Shown here: positions 47,774 through 56,894 of the stretch, piece after piece | Layout: the number at the start of each line of letters is the position of its first letter | Position numbering within the stretch: position 1 is the first letter of the stretch | Assembly: GCA_042434945.1 (NCBI GenBank) | Contig: CP170191.1 | Coordinates: forward strand, 310,001-374,000 | Length of the DNA stretch: 64,000 bases | Reading direction: 5' to 3' | Source: Escherichia hormaechei_A | Lineage (GTDB): Bacteria > Pseudomonadota > Gammaproteobacteria > Enterobacterales > Enterobacteriaceae | The notes under the pieces: model-generated | Told to the model about the DNA's origin: nothing | What the model saw: only the letters and a program-made list of their open reading frames with translations | The model's database searches: none | Program-made: the position numbers and the translations under genes

Positions 47774-48733
47774 ATGAGTCTGAATTTCCTTGATTTTGAA
47801 CAGCCGATTGCAGAGCTGGAAGCGAAAATCGATTCTCTGACTGCGGTTAGCCGTCAGGATGAGAAACTGGATATTAACATCGATGAAGAAGTGCATCGTC
47901 TGCGTGAAAAAAGCGTAGAACTGACACGTAAAATCTTCGCCGATCTCGGTGCATGGCAGATTGCGCAACTGGCACGCCATCCACAGCGTCCTTATACCCT
48001 GGATTACGTTCGCCTGGCATTTGATGAATTTGACGAACTGGCTGGCGACCGCGCGTATGCAGACGATAAAGCTATCGTCGGTGGTATCGCCCGTCTCGAT
48101 GGTCGTCCGGTGATGATCATTGGTCATCAAAAAGGTCGTGAAACCAAAGAAAAAATTCGCCGTAACTTTGGTATGCCAGCGCCAGAAGGTTACCGCAAAG
48201 CACTGCGTCTGATGCAAATGGCTGAACGCTTTAAGATGCCTATCATCACCTTTATCGACACCCCGGGGGCTTATCCTGGCGTGGGCGCAGAAGAGCGTGG
48301 TCAGTCTGAAGCCATTGCACGCAACCTGCGTGAAATGTCTCGCCTCGGCGTACCGGTAGTTTGTACGGTTATCGGTGAAGGTGGTTCTGGCGGTGCGCTG
48401 GCGATTGGCGTGGGCGATAAAGTGAATATGCTGCAATACAGCACCTATTCCGTTATCTCGCCGGAAGGTTGTGCGTCCATTCTGTGGAAGAGCGCCGACA
48501 AAGCGCCGCTGGCGGCTGAAGCGATGGGTATCATTGCTCCGCGTCTGAAAGAACTGAAACTGATCGACTCCATCATCCCGGAACCACTGGGTGGTGCTCA
48601 CCGTAACCCGGAAGCGATGGCGGCATCGTTGAAAGCGCAACTGCTGGCGGATCTGGCCGATCTCGACGTGTTAAGCACTGAAGATTTAAAAAATCGTCGT
48701 TATCAGCGCCTGATGAGCTACGGTTACGCGTAA
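47774..48733 (+). CDS. accA: Acetyl-CoA carboxylase carboxyltransferase alpha subunit
   Basis: 319 residues, the E. coli length. With AccD it transfers CO2 from carboxybiotin to acetyl-CoA, the first committed step of fatty acid synthesis. Crotonase-like fold features are visible: TFIDTPGAYPGVGAEERGQSEAIARN and IGEGGSGGALAIG forming the oxyanion pocket. It lies 12 bases after dnaE and is the last gene of the envelope operon. Confidence 0.98.
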   Translation: MSLNFLDFEQPIAELEAKIDSLTAVSRQDEKLDINIDEEVHRLREKSVELTRKIFADLGAWQIAQLARHPQRPYTLDYVRLAFDEFDELAGDRAYADDKAIVGGIARLDGRPVMIIGHQKGRETKEKIRRNFGMPAPEGYRKALRLMQMAERFKMPIITFIDTPGAYPGVGAEERGQSEAIARNLREMSRLGVPVVCTVIGEGGSGGALAIGVGDKVNMLQYSTYSVISPEGCASILWKSADKAPLAAEAMGIIAPRLKELKLIDSIIPEPLGGAHRNPEAMAASLKAQLLADLADLDVLSTEDLKNRRYQRLMSYGYA

Positions 48734-48750
48734 TTCGCAAAAGTTCTGAA

Positions 48751-48776
48751 AAAGGGTCACTTCGGTGGCCCTTTTT
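48751..48776 (+). terminator. Terminator of accA
   Basis: AAAGGGTCAC (48751-48760), TTCG tetraloop, GTGGCCCTTT (48765-48774), then T run. Only one G-T pair interrupts the stem. Confidence 0.92.
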
Positions 48777-48831
48777 TATCGCCACGGTTTGAGCAGGCTA
48801 TGATTAAGGAAGGATTTTCCAGGAGGAACAC

Positions 48832-50973
48832 ATGAACATCATTGCCATTATGGGACCGCATGGCGTCTTTTATAAAGATGAGCCCATCAAAGAACTGGAG
48901 TCGGCGCTGGTGGCGCAAGGCTTTCAGATTATCTGGCCACAAAACAGCGTTGATTTGCTGAAATTTATCGAACATAACCCTCGAATTTGCGGCGTGATTT
49001 TTGACTGGGATGAGTACAGTCTCGATTTATGTAGCGATATCAATCAGCTTAATGAATATCTCCCGCTTTATGCCTTCATCAACACCCACTCGACGATGGA
49101 TGTCAGCGTGCAGGATATGCGGATGGCGCTCTGGTTTTTTGAATATGCGCTGGGGCAGGCGGAAGATATCGCCATTCGTATGCGTCAGTACACCGACGAA
49201 TATCTTGATAACATTACACCGCCGTTCACGAAAGCCTTGTTTACCTACGTCAAAGAGCGGAAGTACACCTTTTGTACGCCGGGGCATATGGGCGGTACCG
49301 CATATCAAAAAAGCCCGGTTGGCTGTCTGTTTTATGATTTTTTCGGCGGGAATACTCTTAAGGCTGATGTCTCTATTTCGGTCACCGAGCTTGGTTCGTT
49401 GCTCGACCACACCGGGCCACACCTGGAAGCGGAAGAGTACATCGCGCGGACTTTTGGCGCGGAACAGAGTTATATCGTTACCAACGGAACATCGACGTCG
49501 AACAAAATTGTGGGTATGTACGCCGCGCCATCCGGCAGTACGCTGTTGATCGACCGCAATTGTCATAAATCGCTGGCGCATCTGTTGATGATGAACGATG
49601 TAGTGCCAGTCTGGCTGAAACCGACGCGTAATGCGTTGGGGATTCTTGGTGGGATCCCGCGCCGTGAATTTACTCGCGACAGCATCGAAGAGAAAGTCGC
49701 TGCTACCACGCAAGCACAATGGCCGGTTCATGCGGTGATCACCAACTCCACCTATGATGGCTTGCTCTACAACACCGACTGGATCAAACAGACGCTGGAT
49801 GTCCCGTCGATTCACTTCGATTCTGCCTGGGTGCCGTACACCCATTTTCATCCGATCTACCAGGGTAAAAGTGGTATGAGCGGCGAGCGTGTTGCGGGAA
49901 AAGTGATCTTCGAAACGCAATCGACCCACAAAATGCTGGCGGCGTTATCGCAGGCTTCGCTGATCCACATTAAAGGCGAGTATGACGAAGAGGCCTTTAA
50001 CGAAGCCTTTATGATGCATACCACCACCTCGCCCAGTTATCCCATTGTTGCTTCGGTTGAGACGGCGGCGGCGATGCTGCGTGGTAATCCGGGCAAACGG
50101 CTGATTAACCGTTCAGTAGAACGAGCTCTGCATTTTCGCAAAGAGGTCCAGCGGCTGCGGGAAGAGTCTGACGGTTGGTTTTTCGATATCTGGCAACCGC
50201 CGCAGGTGGATGAAGCCGAATGCTGGCCCGTTGCGCCTGGCGAACAGTGGCACGGCTTTAACGATGCGGATGCCGATCATATGTTTCTCGATCCGGTTAA
50301 AGTCACTATTTTGACACCGGGGATGGACGAGCAGGGCAATATGAGCGAGGAGGGGATCCCGGCGGCGCTGGTAGCAAAATTCCTCGACGAACGTGGGATC
50401 GTAGTAGAGAAAACCGGCCCTTATAACCTGCTGTTTCTCTTTAGTATTGGCATCGATAAAACCAAAGCAATGGGATTATTGCGTGGGTTGACGGAATTCA
50501 AACGCTCTTACGATCTCAACCTGCGGATCAAAAATATGCTACCCGATCTCTATGCAGAAGATCCCGATTTCTACCGCAATATGCGTATTCAGGATCTGGC
50601 ACAAGGGATCCATAAGCTGATTCGTAAACACGATCTTCCCGGTTTGATGTTGCGGGCATTCGATACTTTGCCGGAGATGATCATGACGCCACATCAGGCA
50701 TGGCAACGACAAATTAAAGGCGAAGTAGAAACCATTGCGCTGGAACAACTGGTCGGTAGAGTATCGGCAAATATGATCCTGCCTTATCCACCGGGCGTAC
50801 CGCTGTTGATGCCTGGAGAAATGCTGACCAAAGAGAGCCGCACAGTACTCGATTTTCTACTGATGCTTTGTTCCGTCGGGCAACATTACCCCGGTTTTGA
50901 AACGGATATTCACGGCGCGAAACAGGACGAAGACGGCGTTTACCGCGTACGAGTCCTAAAAATGGCGGGATAA
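48832..50973 (+). CDS. ldcC: Constitutive lysine decarboxylase
   Basis: 713 residues, appearing identical to E. coli LdcC. PLP enzyme forming cadaverine from lysine, a weakly expressed biosynthetic counterpart of CadA. Domains: N-terminal wing or response-regulator-like part (1-129), PLP core with STHKMLAALSQAS (PLP lysine near residue 367), and a C-terminal domain. CAGGAGG at 48821-48827 gives a strong ribosome site. It is the last fully E. coli-type gene before tract B. Confidence 0.98.
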   Translation: MNIIAIMGPHGVFYKDEPIKELESALVAQGFQIIWPQNSVDLLKFIEHNPRICGVIFDWDEYSLDLCSDINQLNEYLPLYAFINTHSTMDVSVQDMRMALWFFEYALGQAEDIAIRMRQYTDEYLDNITPPFTKALFTYVKERKYTFCTPGHMGGTAYQKSPVGCLFYDFFGGNTLKADVSISVTELGSLLDHTGPHLEAEEYIARTFGAEQSYIVTNGTSTSNKIVGMYAAPSGSTLLIDRNCHKSLAHLLMMNDVVPVWLKPTRNALGILGGIPRREFTRDSIEEKVAATTQAQWPVHAVITNSTYDGLLYNTDWIKQTLDVPSIHFDSAWVPYTHFHPIYQGKSGMSGERVAGKVIFETQSTHKMLAALSQASLIHIKGEYDEEAFNEAFMMHTTTSPSYPIVASVETAAAMLRGNPGKRLINRSVERALHFRKEVQRLREESDGWFFDIWQPPQVDEAECWPVAPGEQWHGFNDADADHMFLDPVKVTILTPGMDEQGNMSEEGIPAALVAKFLDERGIVVEKTGPYNLLFLFSIGIDKTKAMGLLRGLTEFKRSYDLNLRIKNMLPDLYAEDPDFYRNMRIQDLAQGIHKLIRKHDLPGLMLRAFDTLPEMIMTPHQAWQRQIKGEVETIALEQLVGRVSANMILPYPPGVPLLMPGEMLTKESRTVLDFLLMLCSVGQHYPGFETDIHGAKQDEDGVYRVRVLKMAG

Positions 50974-51030
50974 CTTGCCAGAGCGGCTTTCCGGGCGAGT
51001 AACGTGCTGTTAACAAATAAAGGAGACGTT

Positions 51031-51419
51031 ATGCTGGGTTTAAAACAGGTTCACCATATTGCGATTATTGCGACGGATTATGCGGTGAGCAAAGCTTTCT
51101 ACTGCGATATTCTTGGTTTCACGCTGCAAAGCGAAGTCTATCGCGAAGCGCGCGACTCATGGAAGGGGATTTGGCGCTTAATGGGCAATATGTGATTGAG
51201 CTTTTCTCATTTCCGTTCCCGCCAGCGCGTCCTTCACGCCCGGAAGCCTGCGGCCTGCGCCACCTGGCCTTCAGCGTCGATGACCTGGACAGCGCGGTAA
51301 AACATCTGGAAGCCCACGGCGTGGCCTGCGAAGCGATTCGTGTCGATCCCTTTACCGATAAACGTTTCACTTTTTTCAACGATCCGGACGGCCTGCCGCT
51401 GGAGCTTTACCAGCAGTAA
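51031..51419 (+). pseudogene. yaeR: VOC/glyoxalase-family protein, frameshifted hybrid
   Basis: The 389 bases would encode 129 residues, the E. coli YaeR length, if one base were restored. The first frame (from 51031 to KG at about 51168) and the second (DLALNGQYVIEL to the stop at 51419) join at the AAGGGG run at 51163-51168. VOC-fold metal and edge motifs remain (HHIAII, QYVIELF, LPLELYQQ). Up to LRHLAFSVDD (about 51284) it matches K-12; after that it differs (DLDSAVKHLEAHGVACEA instead of the K-12 DIDAAVAHLESHNVKCET type). It thus also holds the left junction of tract B. The function of YaeR is unknown. The break may be a real mutation or a sequencing error. Confidence 0.9.
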
Positions 51420-51477
51420 TCGCCGTCATGTGTGATAATGCCCGTTCAGTTCGGGCATTTTTTATGTGTAATTTCCT

Positions 51478-52764
51478 ATGACCTTACCTGCTATCGCGCA
51501 CGCCGTTTCACCCTATCGCCAGCTGCTGGTGGGGTTCAGCGGTGGCCTGGATTCCACCGTTTTGCTGCACCGCCTTAAGCTCTGGCGCGACCGTGAGCCT
51601 GACGTCCAGCTGCGGGCGATGCATATCCATCACGGCTTAAGCCCCCATGCCGACGACTGGGTAGCGCACTGCGAAGCGGTGTGTTCAGGGTGGGCGATCC
51701 CGCTGATCGTTGAACGCGTCACGCTTGAGGATGAGGGGCTGGGTATTGAGGCGCAGGCGCGGAAAGCCCGCTACGCCGCGTTTTCCGGCGCATTACAGCA
51801 AGGGGAAGCGTTGGTCACCGCGCAGCATCTGGACGACCAGTGCGAGACGTTTTTACTGGCGCTCAAGCGGGGCAGCGGGCCTGCGGGTTTATCCGCCATG
51901 CCTGAGCGCGCTGATTTTGCTGAAACAGAGCTCATCCGCCCGCTACTGGGTGAGACGCGCGCATCACTGGAAGCCTGGGCGCAGCAGCATCATCTGTGCT
52001 GGATTGAAGACGAGAGCAATCAGGACGACAGTTATGACCGTAACTTCCTGCGCCTGCGCGTCTTACCGCTGCTGAGTGAGCGCTGGGCGCATTTTTCCGA
52101 AGCGGCGGCCAGAAGCGCCATGCTGTGTGCTGAACAGGAAAGCTTGCTGGATGAGTTGCTGAGCGAGGAGCTGGATACGCTGACTACCGCTGACGGTGCC
52201 CTGAACATTGCGCCGTTGAAGGTGATGAGCCCCGTGCGCCGGGCTGCTCTGATTCGTCGCTGGCTGGCTTACCACCGTGCGGTTATGCCGTCCCGGGCGA
52301 TGCTCAACCGTATCTGGGAGGAAGTTGCACAGGCGAGGGAAGATGCCGCCCCGTGTATACACCTGAATGGTTATGACGTCAGGCGCTATAAAGGGCAACT
52401 CTGGTGGGTAAAATCTGTGCCGTCGCTGGCTGACGTTGTGCTCGACTGGCCGTCGCCGGAAAAAGCATTAACGCTACCGATGAATGCCGGTGTCGTTGCG
52501 TTAAGCCATTCGGGCAATGTGCGTCTACCTGAGCCGGACGAGAACGTTACCATACGCTTCAGGACCAGCGGCATGCTGCATATCGTCAGTCGTAACGGCG
52601 GGCGTAAGCTGAAGAAAATCTGGCAGGAACAGAACGTTCCGCCCTGGCGACGTGATACCACGCCGCTTCTGTTTTACGGCGACACGCTCATCGCGGCGGC
52701 AGAGGTGTTCATCACTGAAGAGGGGTGGGCTGAAGCGGGTGTTAATTTTGAATGGAAAGCGTAA
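51478..52764 (+). CDS. tilS: tRNA(Ile)-lysidine synthetase, divergent allele
   Basis: 428 residues; essential enzyme converting C34 of the CAU-anticodon tRNA-Ile to lysidine so that it reads AUA. PP-loop ATPase motif SGGLDSTVLL (about residues 20-29), HIHHGLSPHADDW, and LDDQCETFLL are visible. The C-terminal domain has the SRNGGRKLKKIWQE stretch. Slightly shorter than E. coli TilS (432) and different at roughly a third of positions, though motif blocks are conserved. Confidence 0.96.
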   Translation: MTLPAIAHAVSPYRQLLVGFSGGLDSTVLLHRLKLWRDREPDVQLRAMHIHHGLSPHADDWVAHCEAVCSGWAIPLIVERVTLEDEGLGIEAQARKARYAAFSGALQQGEALVTAQHLDDQCETFLLALKRGSGPAGLSAMPERADFAETELIRPLLGETRASLEAWAQQHHLCWIEDESNQDDSYDRNFLRLRVLPLLSERWAHFSEAAARSAMLCAEQESLLDELLSEELDTLTTADGALNIAPLKVMSPVRRAALIRRWLAYHRAVMPSRAMLNRIWEEVAQAREDAAPCIHLNGYDVRRYKGQLWWVKSVPSLADVVLDWPSPEKALTLPMNAGVVALSHSGNVRLPEPDENVTIRFRTSGMLHIVSRNGGRKLKKIWQEQNVPPWRRDTTPLLFYGDTLIAAAEVFITEEGWAEAGVNFEWKA

Positions 52765-52790
52765 CGGGCAGCCTGGCTGCCCGTTGGTTA

Positions 52791-53051
52791 TCAGGATTCG
52801 CTCACCACAACGGTGCCGATTTCCGGATGGCTGAAACTGGCAATTTTGTCGAGGCGTAGCTCACGCGTTGCACCTGCATCTTCCACAACCAGGTATTCCA
52901 CATTTTTACGGGAAACCAGATCGCTGGCCTTTGCCTTTAGCACTTCGCCATCTTTTAACTCCAGCGTCAGTATTAAATGATGCTGGCAGGCGAGTTCGAG
53001 GTTGTCATAGTCATCACAATTGATGGGTTGATAGGTATCATTCATCGACAT
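52791..53051 (-). CDS. rof: Rho-inhibiting protein Rof
   Basis: 86 residues. Rof binds Rho and blocks its RNA loading, reducing Rho-dependent termination. The start at 53051 is used because GGTGAG lies 5 bases before it; a second ATG two codons later (84-residue form) is also possible. The small Sm-like fold is visible in sequence (DDYDNLELACQHHLILTLELKDG, NVEYLVVE). It overlaps yaeP by 14 bases. A few substitutions from K-12, consistent with tract B. Confidence 0.95.
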   Translation of the reverse strand: MSMNDTYQPINCDDYDNLELACQHHLILTLELKDGEVLKAKASDLVSRKNVEYLVVEDAGATRELRLDKIASFSHPEIGTVVVSES

Positions 53052-53238
53052 AATCGCTCACCAGTAAATTCGCCGCAGCATACGCTGCTTTTTCCCTGAC
53101 CGATTCAGAAAGGCTCTCATCAGAGGCCACTTCATTTAGCACGTTCAATACACAGCCCAACGCATCCGGAATGTACCCCAGATCTCCGCTGGCGATCTCC
53201 GCATACCGTCTGCGAATCAACTCACAATAATTATTCAC
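53038..53238 (-). CDS. yaeP: UPF0253 family protein YaeP
   Basis: 66 residues from a GTG start preceded by an excellent AGGAGGTG site. The function is unknown. It is small, acidic and helical, with no signal peptide. Length equals E. coli YaeP, with about a dozen substitutions. It is the first gene of the yaeP-rof pair. Confidence 0.93.
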   Translation of the reverse strand: MNNYCELIRRRYAEIASGDLGYIPDALGCVLNVLNEVASDESLSESVREKAAYAAANLLVSDYVDE

Positions 53239-53433
53239 ATCACCTCCTGCCAGCGTACTGACTTACTGTGAGATATCATTAAGCCTACGAAGTTAAACTC
53301 GGTTTAGCAAGGTGACTATACCATACTCATTTAAGCATTATCAGCGCCTTGATAAGAGGGAGACACCACCTCGTAACAGCCTTTTGCCGCGGTTTTCGCT
53401 ACAATGTACGCCTGATTCGAAAGGAGTTCTCTC

Positions 53434-53979
53434 ATGGCGCTGAAAGCGACAATTTATAAAGCTGTGGTCAATGTGGCGGATCTTGACCGTAACCAGTTTC
53501 TGGATGCGTCATTGACGCTGGCGCGTCACCCTTCTGAAACCCAGGAGCGCATGATGCTGCGCCTGCTGGCGTGGATTAAGTATGCCGACGAGCGTCTGCA
53601 ATTTACCCGTGGTTTAAGCGCGGAAGATGAACCGGAAGCCTGGCTGCGCAACGATCATCTGGGTATCGATTTATGGATTGAGCTTGGCCTGCCGGATGAA
53701 CGCCGGATCAAAAAGGCCTGCACCCAGTCTGCTGAAGTGGCGTTGTTTGCCTACAACCAGCGAGCGGCGGAGATCTGGTGGCAACAAAATAAAAATAAAT
53801 GTGCGCAGTTCAAAAATCTTACCGTCTGGTATCTGGATGATGAACAGCTGGCGCAGCTGAGTGCGTTCGCCAGCCGGACGATGGCGCTACAGGCGACGAT
53901 TCAGGACGGCGCCATCTGGCTTTCCGATTCTCAGAATAATCTGGAAATTCATCTCACAGCCTGGCAGCCCGCATCATGA
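53434..53979 (+). CDS. yaeQ: YaeQ family protein
   Basis: 181 residues, the E. coli length. YaeQ has a PD-(D/E)XK nuclease-like fold, but its activity is not established; early reports that it replaces RfaH as an antiterminator remain doubtful. Visible are the family's LDRNQFLDASLTLARHPSE start and WIELGLPDERRIKKAC block. GGAG precedes the ATG. The stop overlaps the arfB start (ATGA). Confidence 0.95.
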   Translation: MALKATIYKAVVNVADLDRNQFLDASLTLARHPSETQERMMLRLLAWIKYADERLQFTRGLSAEDEPEAWLRNDHLGIDLWIELGLPDERRIKKACTQSAEVALFAYNQRAAEIWWQQNKNKCAQFKNLTVWYLDDEQLAQLSAFASRTMALQATIQDGAIWLSDSQNNLEIHLTAWQPAS

Positions 53980-54392
53980 TTGTATTGTCCCGAAACGTCA
54001 GCATCCCTGATAACGAGCTGGAGATCACCGCCATCCGGGCCCAGGGAGCAGGGGGACAGCACGTTAACAAGGCCTCAACGGCTATCCATTTGCGCTTTGA
54101 CATTCGGGCCTCCAGCCTGCCAGAGTATTATAAAGAAAGCCTGCTTGCCGCCAGCCATCACCTGATCACCAGCGAGGGTGTGATGGTGATTAAAGCGCAG
54201 GAGTATCGCAGCCAGGAGCTTAACCGGGAAGCGGCAATAGCCCGGCTGGTCGCGGTCATTAAAGAGCTGACGGCTGTACAAAAAAGTCGCCGGGCAACAC
54301 GTCCAACGCGGGCATCGAAAGAACGTCGGTTGTCATCGAAGGCGCAGAAATCCACCGTAAAATCACTGCGTGGCAAAGTCCGTCACCCATAA
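53976..54392 (+). CDS. arfB: Alternative ribosome rescue factor B
   Basis: 138 residues (E. coli 140). Peptidyl-tRNA hydrolase that rescues ribosomes stalled on mRNA without a stop codon. The catalytic loop RAQGAGGQHVNKA holds the GGQ motif (about residues 26-28). The basic C-terminal tail (KSRRATRPTRASKERRLSSKAQK) inserts in the empty mRNA channel. It overlaps yaeQ and is followed by nlpE. Confidence 0.96.
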   Translation: MIVLSRNVSIPDNELEITAIRAQGAGGQHVNKASTAIHLRFDIRASSLPEYYKESLLAASHHLITSEGVMVIKAQEYRSQELNREAAIARLVAVIKELTAVQKSRRATRPTRASKERRLSSKAQKSTVKSLRGKVRHP

Positions 54393-54431
54393 TGTGACGA
54401 AAGGGATACCCTTTTTCATAAGGAAAGTATT

Positions 54432-55130
54432 GTGAAAAAAGCATTATTATCAGCGCTGGCCGTGACAAGCCTGTTCGCGCTTTTTGGCTGTAATAACCGT
54501 TCAGAAACGCAGGTACTACAGCCAACGCAAAATGAAGAATTAAAGCCGATGCAGCAAAGCTGGCGCGGCGTATTACCGTGTGCAGATTGCGAGGGCATCG
54601 AAACCTCTCTGTTCCTGCAAAAAGATGGCACCTGGGTCATGAACCAGCGTTACCAGGGGGCGAAAGAACCGTCTTCTTTTGCATCTTACGGAACATGGGC
54701 GCGTACGGCTGAGAAGCTGGTATTGACGGATACCACGGGCGATAAAACCTTCTTCCGCGCCAAAGGCGAGGGGATGGAGATGCTCGATCGCGAAGGCAAT
54801 CCGATTGAATCCCAGTTCAACTACGCGTTGGCCCCGGTGAAAGCGACCCTGCCAGCCACCCCAATGGCGATGCGAGGGATGTATTTCTACATGGCGGATG
54901 CGGCGATCTTCACTGACTGTGCAACCGGGAAGAAAGTCAGCGTGGCGAACAATGCCCAGCTGGAGCGAGACTATGCCGTCGCGCGCGGCAACGACAGTAA
55001 GCCAGTGTTGCTGACGGTTGAAGGGCATTTTACGCTGGAGCCAAACCCGGATAGCGGCGAGCTGGTGAAAACGCTGGTGGCAGATAAAGATGCGAAGTTT
55101 GCTGCGGGGAAAGACTGCGGAAGCAAATAA
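54432..55130 (+). CDS. nlpE: Outer-membrane lipoprotein NlpE (Cpx activator), divergent allele
   Basis: 232 residues. Lipoprotein sensor that activates the Cpx envelope stress response on surface contact and on lipoprotein trafficking or disulfide faults. The lipobox LFALFGC gives Cys20 as the acylated residue; the +2 residue is Asn, so sorting to the outer membrane is expected. The CADC pair (about residues 51-54) and the C-terminal cysteines (TDCATGK, KDCGSK) are present. Several segments and the C-terminus differ from K-12 NlpE. Confidence 0.96.
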   Translation: MKKALLSALAVTSLFALFGCNNRSETQVLQPTQNEELKPMQQSWRGVLPCADCEGIETSLFLQKDGTWVMNQRYQGAKEPSSFASYGTWARTAEKLVLTDTTGDKTFFRAKGEGMEMLDREGNPIESQFNYALAPVKATLPATPMAMRGMYFYMADAAIFTDCATGKKVSVANNAQLERDYAVARGNDSKPVLLTVEGHFTLEPNPDSGELVKTLVADKDAKFAAGKDCGSK

Positions 55131-55142
55131 GATATAGCCATT

Positions 55143-55170
55143 AAAAAACCCCGCACTGGCGGGGTTTTTT
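55143..55170. terminator. Two-way terminator between nlpE and proS
   Basis: CCCCGC (55149-55154), ACTG loop, GCGGGG (55159-55164), flanked by six A on the left and six T on the right, so it can end both convergent transcripts. Confidence 0.95.
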
Positions 55171-55175
55171 GTTTC

Positions 55176-56894
55176 TTAACCTTTGATGGCTTTCACCAGA
55201 TAATCGACGATGTCACCAGTCTTAATTAACTGTTTCTCGCCGTTGCGACGATATTTATATTCGATATCGTCGTTGTCGAGGTTACGGTCGCCCAGCACAA
55301 TAGTGTGCGGAATACCGATCAGTTCCATATCAGCAAACATCACGCCCGGACGCTCTTTGCGGTCATCCAGCAGCACTTCGATACCTTGTGCACGCAGTTC
55401 GCTGTACAGTTTCTCAGCAAGCTCTTGTACGCGGAAGGATTTGTGCATGTTCATCGGCAGAATCGCCACCTGGAACGGCGCGATAGCGTCAGGCCATACG
55501 ATGCCTCGTTCGTCGTAGTTCTGCTCAATCGCCGCAGCTACCACACGCGTTACCCCGATACCGTAGCAACCCATCGTCAGGATTTGGTTACGGCCATCTT
55601 CACCCTGTACGGAGGCTTTCAGTGCTTCGGAGTACTTGGTACCCAGCTGGAAGATGTGACCAACTTCGATACCACGTTTGATCAGCAGCGTACCCTGGCC
55701 ATCCGGGCTTGGATCGCCAGCCACCACGTTACGGATATCTGCAACTTCCGGGGTAGCGACATCGCGATCCCAGTTGATGCCGAAGTAGTGTTTACCATCG
55801 ATGTTAGCACCAGCAGCGAAATCACTCATCGCCGCAACGGTACGGTCAATCACCACCGGAATCGGCATGTTTACCGGACCCAGTGAACCCGGACCGGCTT
55901 TAACCACGGCACGAATTTCTTCTTCAGTCGCGAAAGTCAGCGGGCTTGCAACCTGCGGCAGTTTTTCTGCTTTAACTTCGTTCAGCTCGTGATCACCGCG
56001 CACCAGCAGCGCAACCAGCGGGAAGCTGCTGCCTTCAACCGCTTTAACCAGCAGAGTCTTAACCGTTTTCTCAATCGGCAGATTGAACTGTTCAACCAGT
56101 TCCGCGATGGTTTTCGCGTTCGGCGTATCAACCAGCGTCATTTCCTGGGTAGCAGCAGCGCGCGGTTCTTTCGGCGCGATAGCTTCTGCCAGTTCAATGT
56201 TCGCTGCATAGTCAGAGGTGTCGGAGAAGACCACATCGTCTTCACCGCTCTGCGCCAGCACCTGGAATTCGTGAGAGGCGCTGCCGCCTATAGAACCGGT
56301 GTCGGCTTGTACGGCGCGGAAATCCAGCCCCATGCGGCTGAAGATTTTGCTGTAGGCCGCATACATTGCATCGTAGGTTTCCTGCAGGGATTCCTGAGAA
56401 GTATGGAAAGAGTAAGCATCTTTCATCAGGAATTCGCGGGAACGCATGACGCCGAAACGCGGACGCACTTCGTCGCGGAACTTGGTCTGGATCTGATAGA
56501 AGTTCAGCGGCAGCTGTTTGTAAGAGCTAAGCTCGTTACGAATCAGGTCAGTGATAACTTCTTCATGAGTTGGGCCGAGTACGAACGGACGCTCGCCACG
56601 GTCAACAAAACGCAGCAGTTCCGGACCGTACTGTTCCCAACGACCACTCTCTTGCCACAAATCGGCTGGCTGAACCACCGGCATCGACACCTCGATTGCA
56701 CCGGCGTTGTTCATCTCTTCACGCACGATGTTTTCGACTTTTTTCAGAACGCGCACGCCGGTCGGCAGCCAGGTATATAACCCGGAGGCCAGCTTGCGGA
56801 TCATCCCGGCGCGCAGCATCAGCTGATGGCTGATCACCTCGGCGTCGGCAGGTGTCTCCTTGAGAGTGGAGAGCAGGTATTGGCTAGTACGCAT
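55176..56894 (-). CDS. proS: Prolyl-tRNA synthetase
   Basis: 572 residues from ATG at 56894; a longer reading by 18 residues is rejected on length and homology. Class II synthetase with an inserted editing (INS, YbaK-like) domain at about residues 224-407 that clears Ala-tRNA-Pro. Class II motifs are visible: motif 2 around FRDEVRPRFGVMRSREF, motif 3 GCYGIGVTRVVAAAIEQ. Nearly the whole protein equals E. coli ProS, but the last dozen residues (DIVDYLVKAIKG against DIVEYLVKQIKG) differ, marking the right edge of tract B. Confidence 0.98.
   Translation of the reverse strand: MRTSQYLLSTLKETPADAEVISHQLMLRAGMIRKLASGLYTWLPTGVRVLKKVENIVREEMNNAGAIEVSMPVVQPADLWQESGRWEQYGPELLRFVDRGERPFVLGPTHEEVITDLIRNELSSYKQLPLNFYQIQTKFRDEVRPRFGVMRSREFLMKDAYSFHTSQESLQETYDAMYAAYSKIFSRMGLDFRAVQADTGSIGGSASHEFQVLAQSGEDDVVFSDTSDYAANIELAEAIAPKEPRAAATQEMTLVDTPNAKTIAELVEQFNLPIEKTVKTLLVKAVEGSSFPLVALLVRGDHELNEVKAEKLPQVASPLTFATEEEIRAVVKAGPGSLGPVNMPIPVVIDRTVAAMSDFAAGANIDGKHYFGINWDRDVATPEVADIRNVVAGDPSPDGQGTLLIKRGIEVGHIFQLGTKYSEALKASVQGEDGRNQILTMGCYGIGVTRVVAAAIEQNYDERGIVWPDAIAPFQVAILPMNMHKSFRVQELAEKLYSELRAQGIEVLLDDRKERPGVMFADMELIGIPHTIVLGDRNLDNDDIEYKYRRNGEKQLIKTGDIVDYLVKAIKG

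Larger units (their letters stand above)
51250..55205. other. Tract B: putative inter-genus replacement block
   Basis: Between approximately these limits the genes yaeR (3' part), tilS, rof, yaeP, yaeQ, arfB, nlpE and the last codons of proS are diverged from E. coli, while ldcC to the left and nearly all of proS, trmO and rcsF to the right appear identical to it. K-12 yaeF, normally between nlpE and proS, is absent. GC-rich codon choice begins near 51235. Limits are inferred from remembered protein sequences. Confidence 0.72.
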
